Made by a program: the position numbers and the translations under genes | Assembly (NCBI GenBank): GCA_965116785.1 | Contig: OZ220731.1 | Location: 3,348,001-3,412,000 of the forward strand | Length of the DNA: 64,000 bases | From: Bin87 sp965116785 | GTDB lineage: Bacteria > Chloroflexota > Dehalococcoidia > Lucifugimonadales > UBA3495 | Direction of reading: 5' to 3' | Part shown: positions 28,455-36,954 of the stretch, piece by piece | Numbering within the stretch: position 1 is the stretch's first letter | Layout of the letters: each line of letters opens with the position of its first letter | The notes under the pieces: model-generated | The model's input: only the letters and a program-made list of their open reading frames with translations | The model's database searches: none | What the model was told of the DNA's origin: nothing

Positions 28455-29897
28455 ATGGTCGGAACAATGACTGTTGATGTTAAGGTGTGCTTTCGGGAGA
28501 CGCCTTGGACCTGGTTCGGTGCTCTGCGCGGGATTTGGCTAGCGGTTGCGGCATTCGTCGTGTTGACGGCCATTTCCGGCTGCGGGGCAGAAACACCGGC
28601 GGCAGTACCGCCGGCAACGCGGGCGCCGACATCGGCTCCCATTACGAACCCTGTCCCTCCAGCCCCGACAGTAGCGGACGCGCTGCGTTCGGAAAGGGAC
28701 CGGTCTGCCCCGGCGGTTGGCGCAGCGGAATTGGGCGAACTCGTGTGGGGCAACAATGCGTTTGCCTTCGACCTGTACCGCACTTTGAGCAACGGTGAGG
28801 GCAACTTCTTCTACTCTCCCTTCAGCATCTCCCAGGCGCTGGCCATGACTTCCGCCGGGGCCAGGGGCGAGACACTGCGCCAGATGGAAGCCACTCTCCA
28901 TCACAGGCTCCCGCAAAGCAGCCTGCATCCAGCCTTCAACGCTCTGGACCGGACCCTCGCTGCAAGAGGCCAAGAGCCAGGGAGCGCGCCCAACGACGCC
29001 GGTGAAGGCGGTCAGTATTTCCGCCTGAACATCGCCAGCGCGGTCTGGGGTCAGGACGGCTATCATTTCCTGCCTGAGTTTCTCGATCTACTGGCGGAAC
29101 ACTACGGGGTTGGGATGATGGCCGTGGATTTCACGGGCGCGCCGGACGAGTCTCGCGTCAGGATCAACGACTGGGTTGCTGAGGAAACGGAAGGCAAGGT
29201 CAAGGACCTCCTGGCGCCGGGGGTCATAGACCGTTCCACCCGCTTGGTGCTCACCAACGCCATCTATTTCAACGCCTCGTGGGTTTGGCAGTTCAACCCG
29301 AGCGATACCGAGGTGCGTCCGTTTCATCTGCCCGGAGGAGACACGGTGGGGGTTCCCATGATGACGGAAACCAGCAAGGATTTTTACGGCTACGCCAGGG
29401 GTGATGGGTACCAGGCGGTCGACGTGCCGTATTCTTGGGGGGAGATGGCCATGACGATCCTGCTGCCCGACGAGGGTGCGCTGGAGGGATTTGAAGGCTC
29501 TCTGGACGCAGAAACGCTCAACCGGATCATTGATGACATCGAGATTGACTACATCACCCTCACGATGCCGTTGTTCGAGTTCGAGTCGCAGTTCAGCCTG
29601 GGCGAGACCCTGACGGAAATGGGGATGCCCGACGCCTTCGGTGCCGGAGCCGATTTTTCGGGCATGACCGGTTCCAGGGATCTGTGGATTTCCGAAGCAG
29701 TCCACAAGGCATTCGTGTCGGTGGACGAAGAGGGCACGGAGGCGGCGGCCGCCACTGCTGTGGTCATGGCCGCGTCAGGTCCCAGCAAGGAGCCCATTGA
29801 GGTGACGGTCGACCGACCTTTCATCTTCTTGATCCGGGACATTGGGACCGGTACTGTCCTGTTCCTTGGGCGCGTGTCCAATCCCGACCCGGAGTGA
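28455..29897 (+). CDS. Serpin-family protease inhibitor, predicted lipoprotein
   Basis: The product is about 480 aa. The N-terminus has a hydrophobic stretch ending in LTAISGCGAE, a lipobox, then a Pro/Thr-rich linker to about residue 75. A full serpin fold follows: NNAFAFDLYRTL, NFFYSPFSISQALAMTSAGA, the breach/shutter strand LVLTNAIYFNASW, VPMM and MTILLPDE. The C-terminal signature is RPFIFLIRDIGTGTVLFLGR. The reactive-loop hinge reads EEGTEAAAATAV, the small-residue pattern of inhibitory serpins. The scissile bond probably falls near Ala-Ala-Ser-Gly, which suggests an elastase- or subtilisin-like target, but loop length makes this approximate. It would protect the cell surface from proteases by suicide trapping. 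The start at 28455 or 28467 is undecided. Confidence 0.92.
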   Translation: MVGTMTVDVKVCFRETPWTWFGALRGIWLAVAAFVVLTAISGCGAETPAAVPPATRAPTSAPITNPVPPAPTVADALRSERDRSAPAVGAAELGELVWGNNAFAFDLYRTLSNGEGNFFYSPFSISQALAMTSAGARGETLRQMEATLHHRLPQSSLHPAFNALDRTLAARGQEPGSAPNDAGEGGQYFRLNIASAVWGQDGYHFLPEFLDLLAEHYGVGMMAVDFTGAPDESRVRINDWVAEETEGKVKDLLAPGVIDRSTRLVLTNAIYFNASWVWQFNPSDTEVRPFHLPGGDTVGVPMMTETSKDFYGYARGDGYQAVDVPYSWGEMAMTILLPDEGALEGFEGSLDAETLNRIIDDIEIDYITLTMPLFEFESQFSLGETLTEMGMPDAFGAGADFSGMTGSRDLWISEAVHKAFVSVDEEGTEAAAATAVVMAASGPSKEPIEVTVDRPFIFLIRDIGTGTVLFLGRVSNPDPE

Positions 29898-29988
29898 ACG
29901 GACGGGACGATGAGGCGGAGGTCTCCTACCGCACTAACGTATGGCGTGCCAGTTGGCGACTTTCTGGCTGTTGCCGTGTTCGCGCGGT

Positions 29989-30207
29989 TCAAGGTTGCCG
30001 GAATCGGGCATAGCCTGCCGGCATTCCAATCTGGACGGAGGGGTTGGCGATCGCGGTCGCTACGAGATTTTCGGAAGAAGTTCTGCACTTGCTGGAACGG
30101 CACGCCACCGTGGTGGGGAAATCTCTTGCCGCGTCCACGTGCGTGCTCTCGCCGCAGTCGTTGCATTCGAAGTCCAGGTAGTGGCTCCAGCTACTGACCA
30201 GTCTCAT
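29989..30207 (-). CDS. Possible small zinc-ribbon protein
   Basis: A 72-codon frame starts at an ATG (MRLVSSWSHYLDFECNDCG) with a weak GGGAAG upstream. It has ECNDC and ACRSSKC about 20 residues apart, the spacing of a small four-Cys zinc ribbon, followed by a polar tail. It lies opposite to the serpin gene and the next gene. No family is recognised. The paired CxxC and CxxxxC are the only support. Confidence 0.4.
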   Translation of the reverse strand: MRLVSSWSHYLDFECNDCGESTHVDAARDFPTTVACRSSKCRTSSENLVATAIANPSVQIGMPAGYARFRQP

Positions 30208-30451
30208 CGTCTGTTGCTTCCCGTTTTGGATGGGCCGTTGCGGCCGCGGTGCTCCACCTGGTGGCGGCAAATGCGGCAGCCATCGTAAGGGCAGGCACTC
30301 TGAATTTCAACAATCGGGCGTGCGGGTTTTGGCGGATTTCACTGAATGGACGCTGGGTCCATGCGACGTGTAGGATTTGCCGCGATCATCTGGCTGTCGC
30401 CGCACGAACTTTCGTGGTACGCAAAATACGAGACCCGAGCAACACACTGTC

Positions 30452-31010
30452 ATGACTCCGGTAGTCATCCTCGAAGCGTTCGGAGAACTTCCTCCTACGG
30501 GTGCCATCGAGGCTGAGAGGGAACGGGAAAGTCCACCCACTGCAGTTTCGGTAGTGGGCCTCCTGCATGCGGCCTTTGATGCGCGCGCCGAGTTAATGGG
30601 CTGGTCTGCCACGTCGCCTTCGTCCTTCTTGAGGAACTTGTGGGAAACCTACGAGGCCGGATTGACGGGTGATGACACCGACCGATCTCTGATTGGGTGG
30701 GTCTACGTCGGGCTGGCGAACCCAACCGACCTGAGTGCCGTGGACGACGTGGTGATCCCGGAGGGGCTTCCCGACGGGAGTGGCTACTCGGGTTGGGCGA
30801 CGGTCAGGATGCCTCCCGAGTATGGAGAGGCCACTGTGGCGCTGTCTTCCGCGTTGCCGCCGCTGGTGCAGTGCCTTGATGACGCTCTGCGACGAATTGG
30901 AGCCACCGAGATCTCCGGTTTTCAGGTCACGTGCTACGGAGCGCACCATGGACCGCGCAGGCAATTCCCTGGTCATCTCGCCTCAGGGCTCAGTTGGTTC
31001 GACACCGTTG
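30452..31010 (+). pseudogene. Unknown gene, 5' part, interrupted by a TnpB-type element
   Basis: This half encodes about 186 residues (MTPVVILEAFGELPPTGAIE ... GLSWFDTV). It is a soluble, mixed alpha/beta protein of unknown family. After position 1010 of the 31-kb block, the composition turns into the antisense of a transposase gene. The same frame returns to normal protein at about 32.9 kb (EQLATPEQARVSALVTFD). A join FDTV-EQLATPEQ near 31010/32894 would give an intact product of about 304 aa. The join is inferred from composition, not from a second copy. Confidence 0.6.
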
Positions 31011-32893
31011 TAAAAATGGTTGATTTTGGTTACAAACCGCCGTCGTCCATTCCTCAAGACGCGGTCACTGCCGCGCCGCCGCCCCAACTGTTCAAGGCGG
31101 CTCCGCCCTGGAATCTCACCAGGGAACACCGATCTGATCCCCGTTCAAGCCACACCGCGAGACAAATCTCTCGGTACAGCCCGAACCGGATTGGGTATAC
31201 GTCTCCGCCTCCCCAGCCGGTGCTGCGCTGCAAGCGCCGGTCTCAGTTGTCCCAAGACCGCACCCCAGTACGTCCACACGTGCTGCACTCGCTTCCTCGC
31301 GGGTACGGTGAAGGCGACGTGAACGCCATTGCCGACGGGAGCAACCCGTCGGCGGGGGATGCGCTCGGAACAGCCGAGCAAGCGACGGGCCAGCACCAGA
31401 GCCGCTGCCTGGTGCACGCTGAGCCCGTAACGCTCCATGAACTTCACCCGGCCAATCACCGAGCTGAATGCCGGGTTGACCTGGTGTATCTCAACTCCCT
31501 TCCGGTACCCGCGGGACAGGAAGTACGCCTTGACCTTGCCGTAGCTGAAGGACGACAGCATCCGGCTGTAACGGCGGCTCTCGCCCTCCAGCACCGCCTT
31601 CTTCTGCCGGAAGTCCAACTTCTCAATGACGATGGGCTTACCGACCTCTCGTGCATAAGCAACCACGCAGGCCACGGCGTCGCCGATGACGGCCTCGGCT
31701 TGGTGTTGGGTCTTCCCGTAGGTCACCAGCGGCACGCTGAACGCGTGGACGTAGTTGCCGCTGGCGTCGGTCTCACAAACCGCCAGGTGATCCGCGTTGA
31801 GATCCACGCCGATGGCGCCGCGCCGTTGATCCGTCACCACCGGCACGTCCATCATGTCGGTGGTGGCGAACATCCGCCAGCCTTTCCCGTCTCTCTTGAA
31901 CCGGTAGCTGATGGCCTGACCCAGCGTGGTCGCCCTGGCTGCCTGCTCGCCGTGTTCACGCCGATACCGGACGTACTCAGCATTGCTGTCCAGCGCGGCC
32001 AGCACCTGCTCGTGGCCGTGGGCGAAGCGCACGCCCTCAATGGTCAGGTACTTGCCGTACTGTGCTGCCAAGCAGTCGGGCATCCGCAATCGCAACGTCA
32101 GCGTCCCGTCATTCGCCACGGCAGCCACGCACAGCTGGCAGCCTGCGGTTTCATCACGACTGCCCAGCACGAAGAACTCGCCGCTACGGACATCCTGCCA
32201 GTCCCCGAGCCATTCAGCATGGCTGACGTAGCCGTTCTGCTCCAGGTGGCGCTGCTTCCGCCAGAGCCGCCTGGACCCAAAGCACAACCTGACCCGGCCG
32301 GCTTCAACGTCTGCTTCCAGTGCCGTCAACCTGCTTTGGAGATTGTCGAGGCGGCGCCGTTTCTGGTGGACCTGATCCCATCGCCCATGCTCGGCAGCAT
32401 TGGCGATCTGCCGCTGGGCCCGAGCGATGCGTCGCCCCAGGCTGTCCACCCGCAGTTTCTGCTGCTCCTTGACCGACGCCACCTTTCCCTCCAACGACAC
32501 CCGCACACCGTTGAACATCCGCGCCGGTATCCCGTGCCGCTTCAGGTATGCGCTCTTCAACGCCGTCGCCGACCGGCCCGCCGCCACCTCAGCAAACAGC
32601 TTGCGCTCCACCCGGCCGTAGAGCTCAGCATAAGCACACAGCGCCGCGTCGCCCAACGCCCGATCCACGTCCCCGTAATCGCGGACGCGGGTCTGATAAG
32701 TGGCAGTCGGTGGCTTTGCTGCGGAGCCCAACGAGGCCGGCCCTCGGTCGTCGCCTTTGCGGTTTGCCATGGTTACAGCATAACGGAACGCGAGGTCGCA
32801 ATCTCAGTGGCCGAGGGGCCAGCCTCCATGGATGGGAAGGATCACTCAAGCGGACCATCAACTACCATCGCATACCATAACCCACCAAATCGT
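31011..32893 (-). mobile_element. IS605/IS1341-like element carrying a zinc-less TnpB-like gene
   Basis: The boundaries are estimates from the interrupted host gene. The unit has one minus-strand gene, no TnpA transposase and no inverted repeats or target duplication, as in IS1341-type TnpB-only elements. The left-end side (32.77-32.89 kb) and the right-end side (31.01-31.14 kb) are AT-richer than the gene. The latter would hold the right end and reRNA-like sequence. By chance or selection, the host gene's frame stays open straight through the element, giving a misleading 956-codon frame. Confidence 0.6.
31145..32770 (-). CDS. TnpB-like RuvC-fold protein without zinc ribbon
   Basis: The 541-aa product starts at an ATG without a clear ribosome-binding site. 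A basic helical N-terminal region with a coiled segment (about 125-170) precedes the RuvC core. That core has GVDLNADHLAV (first Asp), IVIEKLDF (Glu) and a final helix YGLSVHQAAALVLARRLLG. The third acidic residue of TnpB (the RDxNAA motif) and the CxxC zinc ribbon are absent, and HQAAA-type helices occupy that place. This matches a large subgroup of OrfB/IS1341 proteins that also lack them. RNA-guided DNA cutting is the known role of TnpB; for this subgroup it is uncertain. Confidence 0.8.
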   Translation of the reverse strand: MANRKGDDRGPASLGSAAKPPTATYQTRVRDYGDVDRALGDAALCAYAELYGRVERKLFAEVAAGRSATALKSAYLKRHGIPARMFNGVRVSLEGKVASVKEQQKLRVDSLGRRIARAQRQIANAAEHGRWDQVHQKRRRLDNLQSRLTALEADVEAGRVRLCFGSRRLWRKQRHLEQNGYVSHAEWLGDWQDVRSGEFFVLGSRDETAGCQLCVAAVANDGTLTLRLRMPDCLAAQYGKYLTIEGVRFAHGHEQVLAALDSNAEYVRYRREHGEQAARATTLGQAISYRFKRDGKGWRMFATTDMMDVPVVTDQRRGAIGVDLNADHLAVCETDASGNYVHAFSVPLVTYGKTQHQAEAVIGDAVACVVAYAREVGKPIVIEKLDFRQKKAVLEGESRRYSRMLSSFSYGKVKAYFLSRGYRKGVEIHQVNPAFSSVIGRVKFMERYGLSVHQAAALVLARRLLGCSERIPRRRVAPVGNGVHVAFTVPARKRVQHVWTYWGAVLGQLRPALAAQHRLGRRRRIPNPVRAVPRDLSRGVA

Positions 32894-33247
32894 GAACAGT
32901 TGGCAACCCCAGAGCAGGCACGAGTAAGCGCGCTGGTCACCTTTGACCGAGGATCCCTCAGTGGGCTTTCCCCGGTGGAGTTGGCGAGCAACATTCGGCG
33001 CCGGCGCACTGGCGCGTTTGCCTTCGGCGGAGTTGTACCCATAGACGAACCGCACAGAGTCAGGGGGCCGGCTGCTACGCCGTACCCCGACATTTCCCTT
33101 GAACCTTCAGGTCTCGGCGTGTCGGTAGTGTTGCCGGAATGGACGGCCAGTGCCGCGGGATGGACCATGGCAACCGTCGTGGCCGTAGCGCGCGTCATGG
33201 CGCCCGAAACCGAAAACTTTGCGGTGCGCATCGCTCGAATTGCGTAG
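32894..33247 (+). pseudogene. Unknown gene, 3' part, after TnpB-type element
   Basis: About 117 residues (EQLATPEQARVSALVTFD through FAVRIARIA) and the stop codon of the gene begun at 30452. It is beta-rich with Gly turns and a final hydrophobic helix. No family is recognised. It has no start of its own. Confidence 0.55.
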
Positions 33248-33276
33248 TCGTCCGGGCATGGCAGCGTTGATGGCGG

Positions 33277-33561
33277 TCAGCGACGCAGCCAGCCCCGAGT
33301 GAGCAAAATCGCGGCTGCTGGTGCGGCGATGACGACGCCGAGCGTGGTCAAGAACCCCACGCCGGTCGCCAAGATTTCGGGGATGAAGAAGACGATTAGG
33401 GTAATCCAGATGCTGACCAGGCCGACGGCGAACGAGCCCGCAAATAGGCCGACGAGCAAGCTGTCTCGGCGTCGACGGGAATGCCCGCTGCTGCGCAAGG
33501 AGACACCGACTGGAATCAGGAGCAGCAACGCGAGCACGATCAGTCCGAAGACAAACAACAT
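33277..33561 (-). CDS. Small membrane protein with three hydrophobic helices
   Basis: The 94-aa product begins at an internal ATG (MLFVFGLIVLALLLLI) that places the first helix at the N-terminus; the longer frame adds an unlikely basic stretch. The helices are at about 1-21, 37-60 and 64-88, with a short Arg-rich loop (HSRRRRDS) after the first. No family is recognised. It follows the tiny Rieske-like gene on the same strand by about 80 bp. Confidence 0.55.
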   Translation of the reverse strand: MLFVFGLIVLALLLLIPVGVSLRSSGHSRRRRDSLLVGLFAGSFAVGLVSIWITLIVFFIPEILATGVGFLTTLGVVIAAPAAAILLTRGWLRR

Positions 33562-33643
33562 GGTGAGATCCGGAACGTCTTCTCCCGCCCGGCGGGTCCG
33601 TTGTCGGTCGCCTTTTACCCGATGGCTTCGGCTCGCCGGGGTT

Positions 33644-33874
33644 TCATATCCCCGGAGTGTCTCCGACAATCCGCCCCGCACGGACGCACCATCGTAGTTG
33701 GTGGAGCGGGCAGGTTACGACTCCGGCGTCGTCCAGAACAATGCCCGTGAGGTCGGGGCCCCGGTGGGGGCAGATCGTTCCGCTGATGAAGCGCCGGTCA
33801 GCGTAGGCTTTGCTGCGGTCGTGGGCCGCGGGATGTTTGGGAGTTGTTCCATATCCCACAAGAGGCGATTTCAC
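33644..33874 (-). CDS. Very small Rieske-like [2Fe-2S] protein
   Basis: The 76-aa product (GTG start, no strong ribosome-binding site) contains ICPHRGPDLTG and, 17 residues after the first Cys-x-His, TCPLHQLRWCVRAGRI. The pair CPH...CPLH is the two-Cys, two-His cluster ligand set of Rieske proteins. Normal Rieske domains are about 100 residues. Here the strands before the first ligand loop are very short and the protein ends soon after the second, so it may be a minimal domain or a remnant. It sits between a HEPN-like gene and a small membrane protein, so an electron-transfer partner is not obvious. Confidence 0.55.
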   Translation of the reverse strand: MKSPLVGYGTTPKHPAAHDRSKAYADRRFISGTICPHRGPDLTGIVLDDAGVVTCPLHQLRWCVRAGRIVGDTPGI

Positions 33875-33879
33875 TACGC
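33862..33879 (-). repeat. 18-bp repeat, third copy (inverted)
   Basis: The minus strand reads GCGTAGTGAAATCGCCTC, matching 16 of 18 positions of the repeat at 34413. It spans the presumed GTG start of the Rieske-like gene. Confidence 0.5.
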
Positions 33880-33900
33880 GAACGGTGAGAGCGGCTGGTA

Positions 33901-34260
33901 CTACGTTTGGATCAGCAGGGGTATGAGCCTGTCCAACAGGGCCTCCACGTCGTCGAGTCTTTCGGCCACCTCGTCAGCCACCATGTCGTCCTCGTAGAAG
34001 TTTTCGTGCAGGGCACTGGCGGAGTCAAAAAACCGGCGTATCTCTCCGTCGCCGGTTTCGGCGCGGATTCGGCTGGCGGCTCTGTGGTAGTGGCGGTGAC
34101 GGTGGTGTTCCCAGCCTCGCCGTTCGGCGACGGCTTTGAGCATCTGGGCAGTGGCTCCCCAACCCTTTTCGGACGCCTGTGCCAGATCGCCGTCAGCCAG
34201 TTCCTGTCTGGCCTGCGCCAGGAAGCGCTCGCTGGCTTGCTGATACTGCTGAGAGGTCAT
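33901..34260 (-). CDS. PaREP1/HEPN-like helical protein
   Basis: The 119-aa product starts at an ATG nine bases after AGGAG; a much longer in-frame extension to 34695 is composed of unlikely sequence. The pattern is ASERFLAQARQELADGDLAQ, then ASEKGWGATAQMLKAVAERR, then RIRAETGDGEIRRFFDSASA, then LHENFYEDDM. This is the PaREP1/HEPN-type helical bundle often found next to nucleotidyltransferases or as stand-alone genes. The classical RxxxxH ribonuclease motif is not evident. The role is unknown, perhaps nucleic-acid or nucleotide related. It is probably co-transcribed with the Rieske-like gene 26 bp downstream. Confidence 0.75.
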   Translation of the reverse strand: MTSQQYQQASERFLAQARQELADGDLAQASEKGWGATAQMLKAVAERRGWEHHRHRHYHRAASRIRAETGDGEIRRFFDSASALHENFYEDDMVADEVAERLDDVEALLDRLIPLLIQT

Positions 34261-34351
34261 CGGTGGCTTCTCCTGTTGTTTCTGCATATTAGCGACTCGA
34301 AGGTGGACGGGCAATGGAGCGAACGTGGCCTTCGTGAGGTTCCTCGGTTGC

Positions 34352-34369
34352 GAGTAGCGAAATCTCCTC
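34352..34369 (+). promoter_or_regulatory. 18-bp direct repeat upstream of HEPN-like gene, copy 1
   Basis: This reads GAGTAGCGAAATCTCCTC. It is repeated 61 bp further at 34413 with one change, and inverted at the Rieske-like start. Its place about 100 bp before the leftward gene suggests an operator or other regulatory site, but this is inference. Confidence 0.4.
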
Positions 34370-34412
34370 TGTAGGGTAGTTGGTTCCATGACCTCATTTT
34401 GCCTGCTCACTG

Positions 34413-34430
34413 AGTAGCGAAATCGCCTCA
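34413..34430 (+). promoter_or_regulatory. 18-bp direct repeat upstream of HEPN-like gene, copy 2
   Basis: This reads GAGTAGCGAAATCGCCTC, one mismatch from copy 1, and is followed by ACCCCACAAG. A CCCACAAG also adjoins the inverted copy at 33862, so the repeated unit may be longer than 18 bp. Confidence 0.4.
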
Positions 34431-34600
34431 CCCCACAAGTAGCCCGCCGCGCCTCGTCCCTGACTTGAGCGCATGACGGCGTCGGAGGACCGTCGGATCC
34501 CATGTCAGGAAAATGACCGGCCACGGAACAAGCCCTCGGCGAGGTACCTGCGACAACTGATGGCGGGCCGAGCACTGATCCTTCCGGTCTGTCATCGTTG

Positions 34601-35113
34601 TCAGCTCGCCAGATGTTTTTCTGGCAAACCCGCCAATTCGCTCTCCCAGCTCTCAACTGTTTCATCAGGGAGTAAATAATCCAGTTGGTGATCAACCAGG
34701 ATGCAGGCGGTGTACCAGATCTGGCCGCAAGCGGTATCGTGTGTGACGGTGTCGTCGTGGAGTTGCATTATCCGGTCGATGTTTGCTTTGACGTGCCGCC
34801 AGATCGCAGGGGCGTACTTTCCACCCACCTGATCCAGCTGGCTTCCGGCCCCCTCAGCGAGCGCGTTGAGTATGCAGCTCGCTGCGGTGTCCGACAGTTC
34901 GCAGTGGCTAGCTCGCATCTCCACCCAAAATTCGTCGAAGCTCCGATTTGCATGGTAGAAACAGCCATGGCTGTCGTCGTACCACGAGAAAGCTCCGGTG
35001 GCTTTGATGGCGTCATTGAGGGCGTCGCGCACCGCAGTGCGGGCGAAGGCATAGGTGATTGCTTCGCTGACAGCGCTGAAGTTGGCCATACTGATGTCGT
35101 AGACTGGTCGCAT
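34601..35113 (-). CDS. Hypothetical cytosolic protein
   Basis: The 170-aa product starts at an ATG eight bases after AGGAGG, a strong site. It is a soluble, helical, acidic protein rich in aromatic and Cys/His residues (WYDDSHGCFYHANRSFDEFW; WRHVKANIDRIMQLHDDTV; IWYTACILVDHQLDYLL). No family is recognised and no signal peptide or membrane helix is seen. It is the first gene of a leftward group that continues with the HEPN-like and Rieske-like genes about 340 bp downstream. Confidence 0.7.
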   Translation of the reverse strand: MRPVYDISMANFSAVSEAITYAFARTAVRDALNDAIKATGAFSWYDDSHGCFYHANRSFDEFWVEMRASHCELSDTAASCILNALAEGAGSQLDQVGGKYAPAIWRHVKANIDRIMQLHDDTVTHDTACGQIWYTACILVDHQLDYLLPDETVESWESELAGLPEKHLAS

Positions 35114-35603
35114 GGAATTTGCCTCCTGTTTTCCCCAAAAGGTGAGGTGTGCGAATTATGCCGTGAGAATCTGACGTCTCCCGTAGCCGTCTCCCCTTGC
35201 CGCCGGCGATTGCGGATTCTGCCGGTACCGAAGTTGCGAACGCCGTCGCCGACGGTGAACGGTGATTACCTCGGCTGGTGCTTATTCAACGCGGTTTCCG
35301 GCGGAAAAGGCCGTTGGCCGCGCTCTGCGGCATTTCGGGCATGGTATCGTTCCGGTGACTCATTGCGTCTGCGCCGTTCAGATGAGGCGGGCCGGCGCAT
35401 CATTGGGTGCGTAGCGTTCGATGCGGTCACCGACCGTGCCGCCAGGCAATGGTGGCTGCCAGCGGAAGGCAATCTCCCAGGGAGCCGTCGGCGGTCGTGG
35501 CGGTGACGACGCCTATGGATCACTCCTCGATTGGGTGACGAAAATGCCTTGCATCAGCGACGCAGACCCCATAGAATGCCCGCCGGTCACGAGGTGCTGG
35601 GGG
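35114..35603. other. Intergenic stretch before TnpB copy 1
   Basis: About 490 bases with no convincing gene. A plus-strand frame at 35421-35633 runs into the left end of the TnpB element and is probably not coding. Before the insertion this DNA would have been the upstream region of the sbcD-like gene. Confidence 0.4.
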
Positions 35604-36940
35604 TTCGTAACTGTTCGCTATAATCTGTGCTAATCGGTTCTAAAGCCGACTAATCTACGGGGAGTTTGATGCACAGGTCGCATCGGATTGCGCTGAAGCC
35701 GACGCTCGAGCAGGAAACGCTGTTCGGTCGACACGCCGGCTACTCCCGCTTTGCCTACAACTGGGCGCTGGGCGAGTTCAGGACTGGCCTTGAAGTGGGC
35801 GAGTGGCTGAGCGAGCGGACGTTGCGCCCGCGCTGGAACGTGGTCAAGATAATGATCGCGCCTTGGGGAGCCGAGCTCTCTCAGAACGCGGCCAAGTACG
35901 CGATCATCGACCTTGGTCAGGCGACGACTGCTTGGGGAGAGTACCGCAAGCGTGTGAAGGCTGATCAGCGCACCGGACGCCGGGTGGGGTTCCCGAGGTT
36001 CAAGCGCCGCAAGCATGAGCAGGGCTTCCGGGCGGACAACGGCCCCGACACGGTGCGGGTGGAAGGCAAGGTGGTCATCCTGCCCAGGATCGGCCGCGTG
36101 GCGATGGTGGAGGAACTGCGCTTTGCTGGTTCCATCCGGGAGGTGACCGTCAACCGGACGGCGGGGACGTGGTTCGCATGTTTCTGTATCGAGGACGGTC
36201 AGGAAGCCCCACCAGTGAAAGACGGCCCCGCAGTGGGCGTGGATGTCGGAGTGGGCACCATGGCCGTGTGTTCGGACGGTGCCATAGTTGAGAATCCGAA
36301 GGCACTGTCTGTAGGCCTGAAGCGACTGCGGCGACTGGACAAGGCGATTGCCCGCAGCCGGAACGTGCACGGCAAGAGCAGCCATTCCAACCGCCGGGAG
36401 AGGTTGTACGTTAAACGGCGCAATGTTCACGCACGGGTGGTCAACGTGCGGGACGATCATCATCACAAGGCGACGACGGCGATAGCCAAGTCGGCGGGCC
36501 GCGTGGTGGTGGAGACGTTGAACGTGTCCGGGATGGTACGTAACCGTAGGCTGGCCCGGGCGATCAGCGACGCCGGGATGTCTGGCTTTCTCAGCAAGCT
36601 GGAGTACAAGTGCCTCTGGTACGGCGCCGAGTTTGTGAAGGTAGACCGGTGGTTCGCGTCATCGAAGCTATGCTCGCACTGCGGCTGGAAGAACAACGAC
36701 CTCACGCTGTCCGACCGGGAGTGGTGGTGCGGCGGCTGTGGCGTGCTCAACGACCGCGACGCCAACGCGGCGGAGAATTTGGCGAACTGGCCGGGTTTGA
36801 GCTTCCCGGTGTCAGGACGTGGAGACTGTGTAAGACCGGCTGCGCCGGCAGTGGTCGGTGAAACGTCAACGGATGAGACTCTGGCTCTGACCATGCCCGT
36901 GATGCGGGCTGGGTAGATTAGAGTAGATCTTGAATAGCGG
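35604..36940 (+). mobile_element. IS1341-type TnpB element, copy 1
   Basis: The unit is 1337 bp with one tnpB gene, no tnpA, no inverted repeats and no target duplication. Its ends (TTCGTAACTGTTCGC and ATCTTGAATAGCGG) match copy 2 at 45750-47086, which has exactly the same length. Both copies are preceded by GGG. The bases just right of the element (AAACTGTCTGGTCCATGG) would be the guide of the linked RNA and run into the start of the sbcD-like gene 14 bp away. Confidence 0.85.
35669..36916 (+). CDS. tnpB: TnpB RNA-guided nuclease, copy 1
   Basis: The 415-aa protein starts at an ATG four bases after GGGGAG. The catalytic RuvC triad is complete: GVDVGVGT (Asp192), VVETLNVSG (Glu282) and NDRDANAAENL (Asp364). 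The zinc ribbon CSHC...CGGC (Cys335, 338, 354, 357) is intact. TnpB uses an RNA made from the 3' end of its own element to cut DNA next to a target-adjacent motif, keeping the element in the population. The end of the gene overlaps the probable guide-RNA scaffold. Copy 2 differs at many synonymous sites in the middle of the gene but hardly at all at its end. Confidence 0.93.
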   Translation: MHRSHRIALKPTLEQETLFGRHAGYSRFAYNWALGEFRTGLEVGEWLSERTLRPRWNVVKIMIAPWGAELSQNAAKYAIIDLGQATTAWGEYRKRVKADQRTGRRVGFPRFKRRKHEQGFRADNGPDTVRVEGKVVILPRIGRVAMVEELRFAGSIREVTVNRTAGTWFACFCIEDGQEAPPVKDGPAVGVDVGVGTMAVCSDGAIVENPKALSVGLKRLRRLDKAIARSRNVHGKSSHSNRRERLYVKRRNVHARVVNVRDDHHHKATTAIAKSAGRVVVETLNVSGMVRNRRLARAISDAGMSGFLSKLEYKCLWYGAEFVKVDRWFASSKLCSHCGWKNNDLTLSDREWWCGGCGVLNDRDANAAENLANWPGLSFPVSGRGDCVRPAAPAVVGETSTDETLALTMPVMRAG

Positions 36941-36954
36941 AAACTGTCTGGTCC

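Noticed and set aside
30377..33247. A single 956-codon gene on the plus strand
   Set aside because: Its middle 600 codons are the antisense of a clear RuvC-type TnpB-like gene and have no protein-like composition; only the two ends look like a real protein.
33901..34695. Full 264-codon version of the HEPN-like protein
   Set aside because: The first 145 codons have poor composition and overlap the repeat-containing upstream region; a good ribosome-binding site sits before the ATG at 34260.
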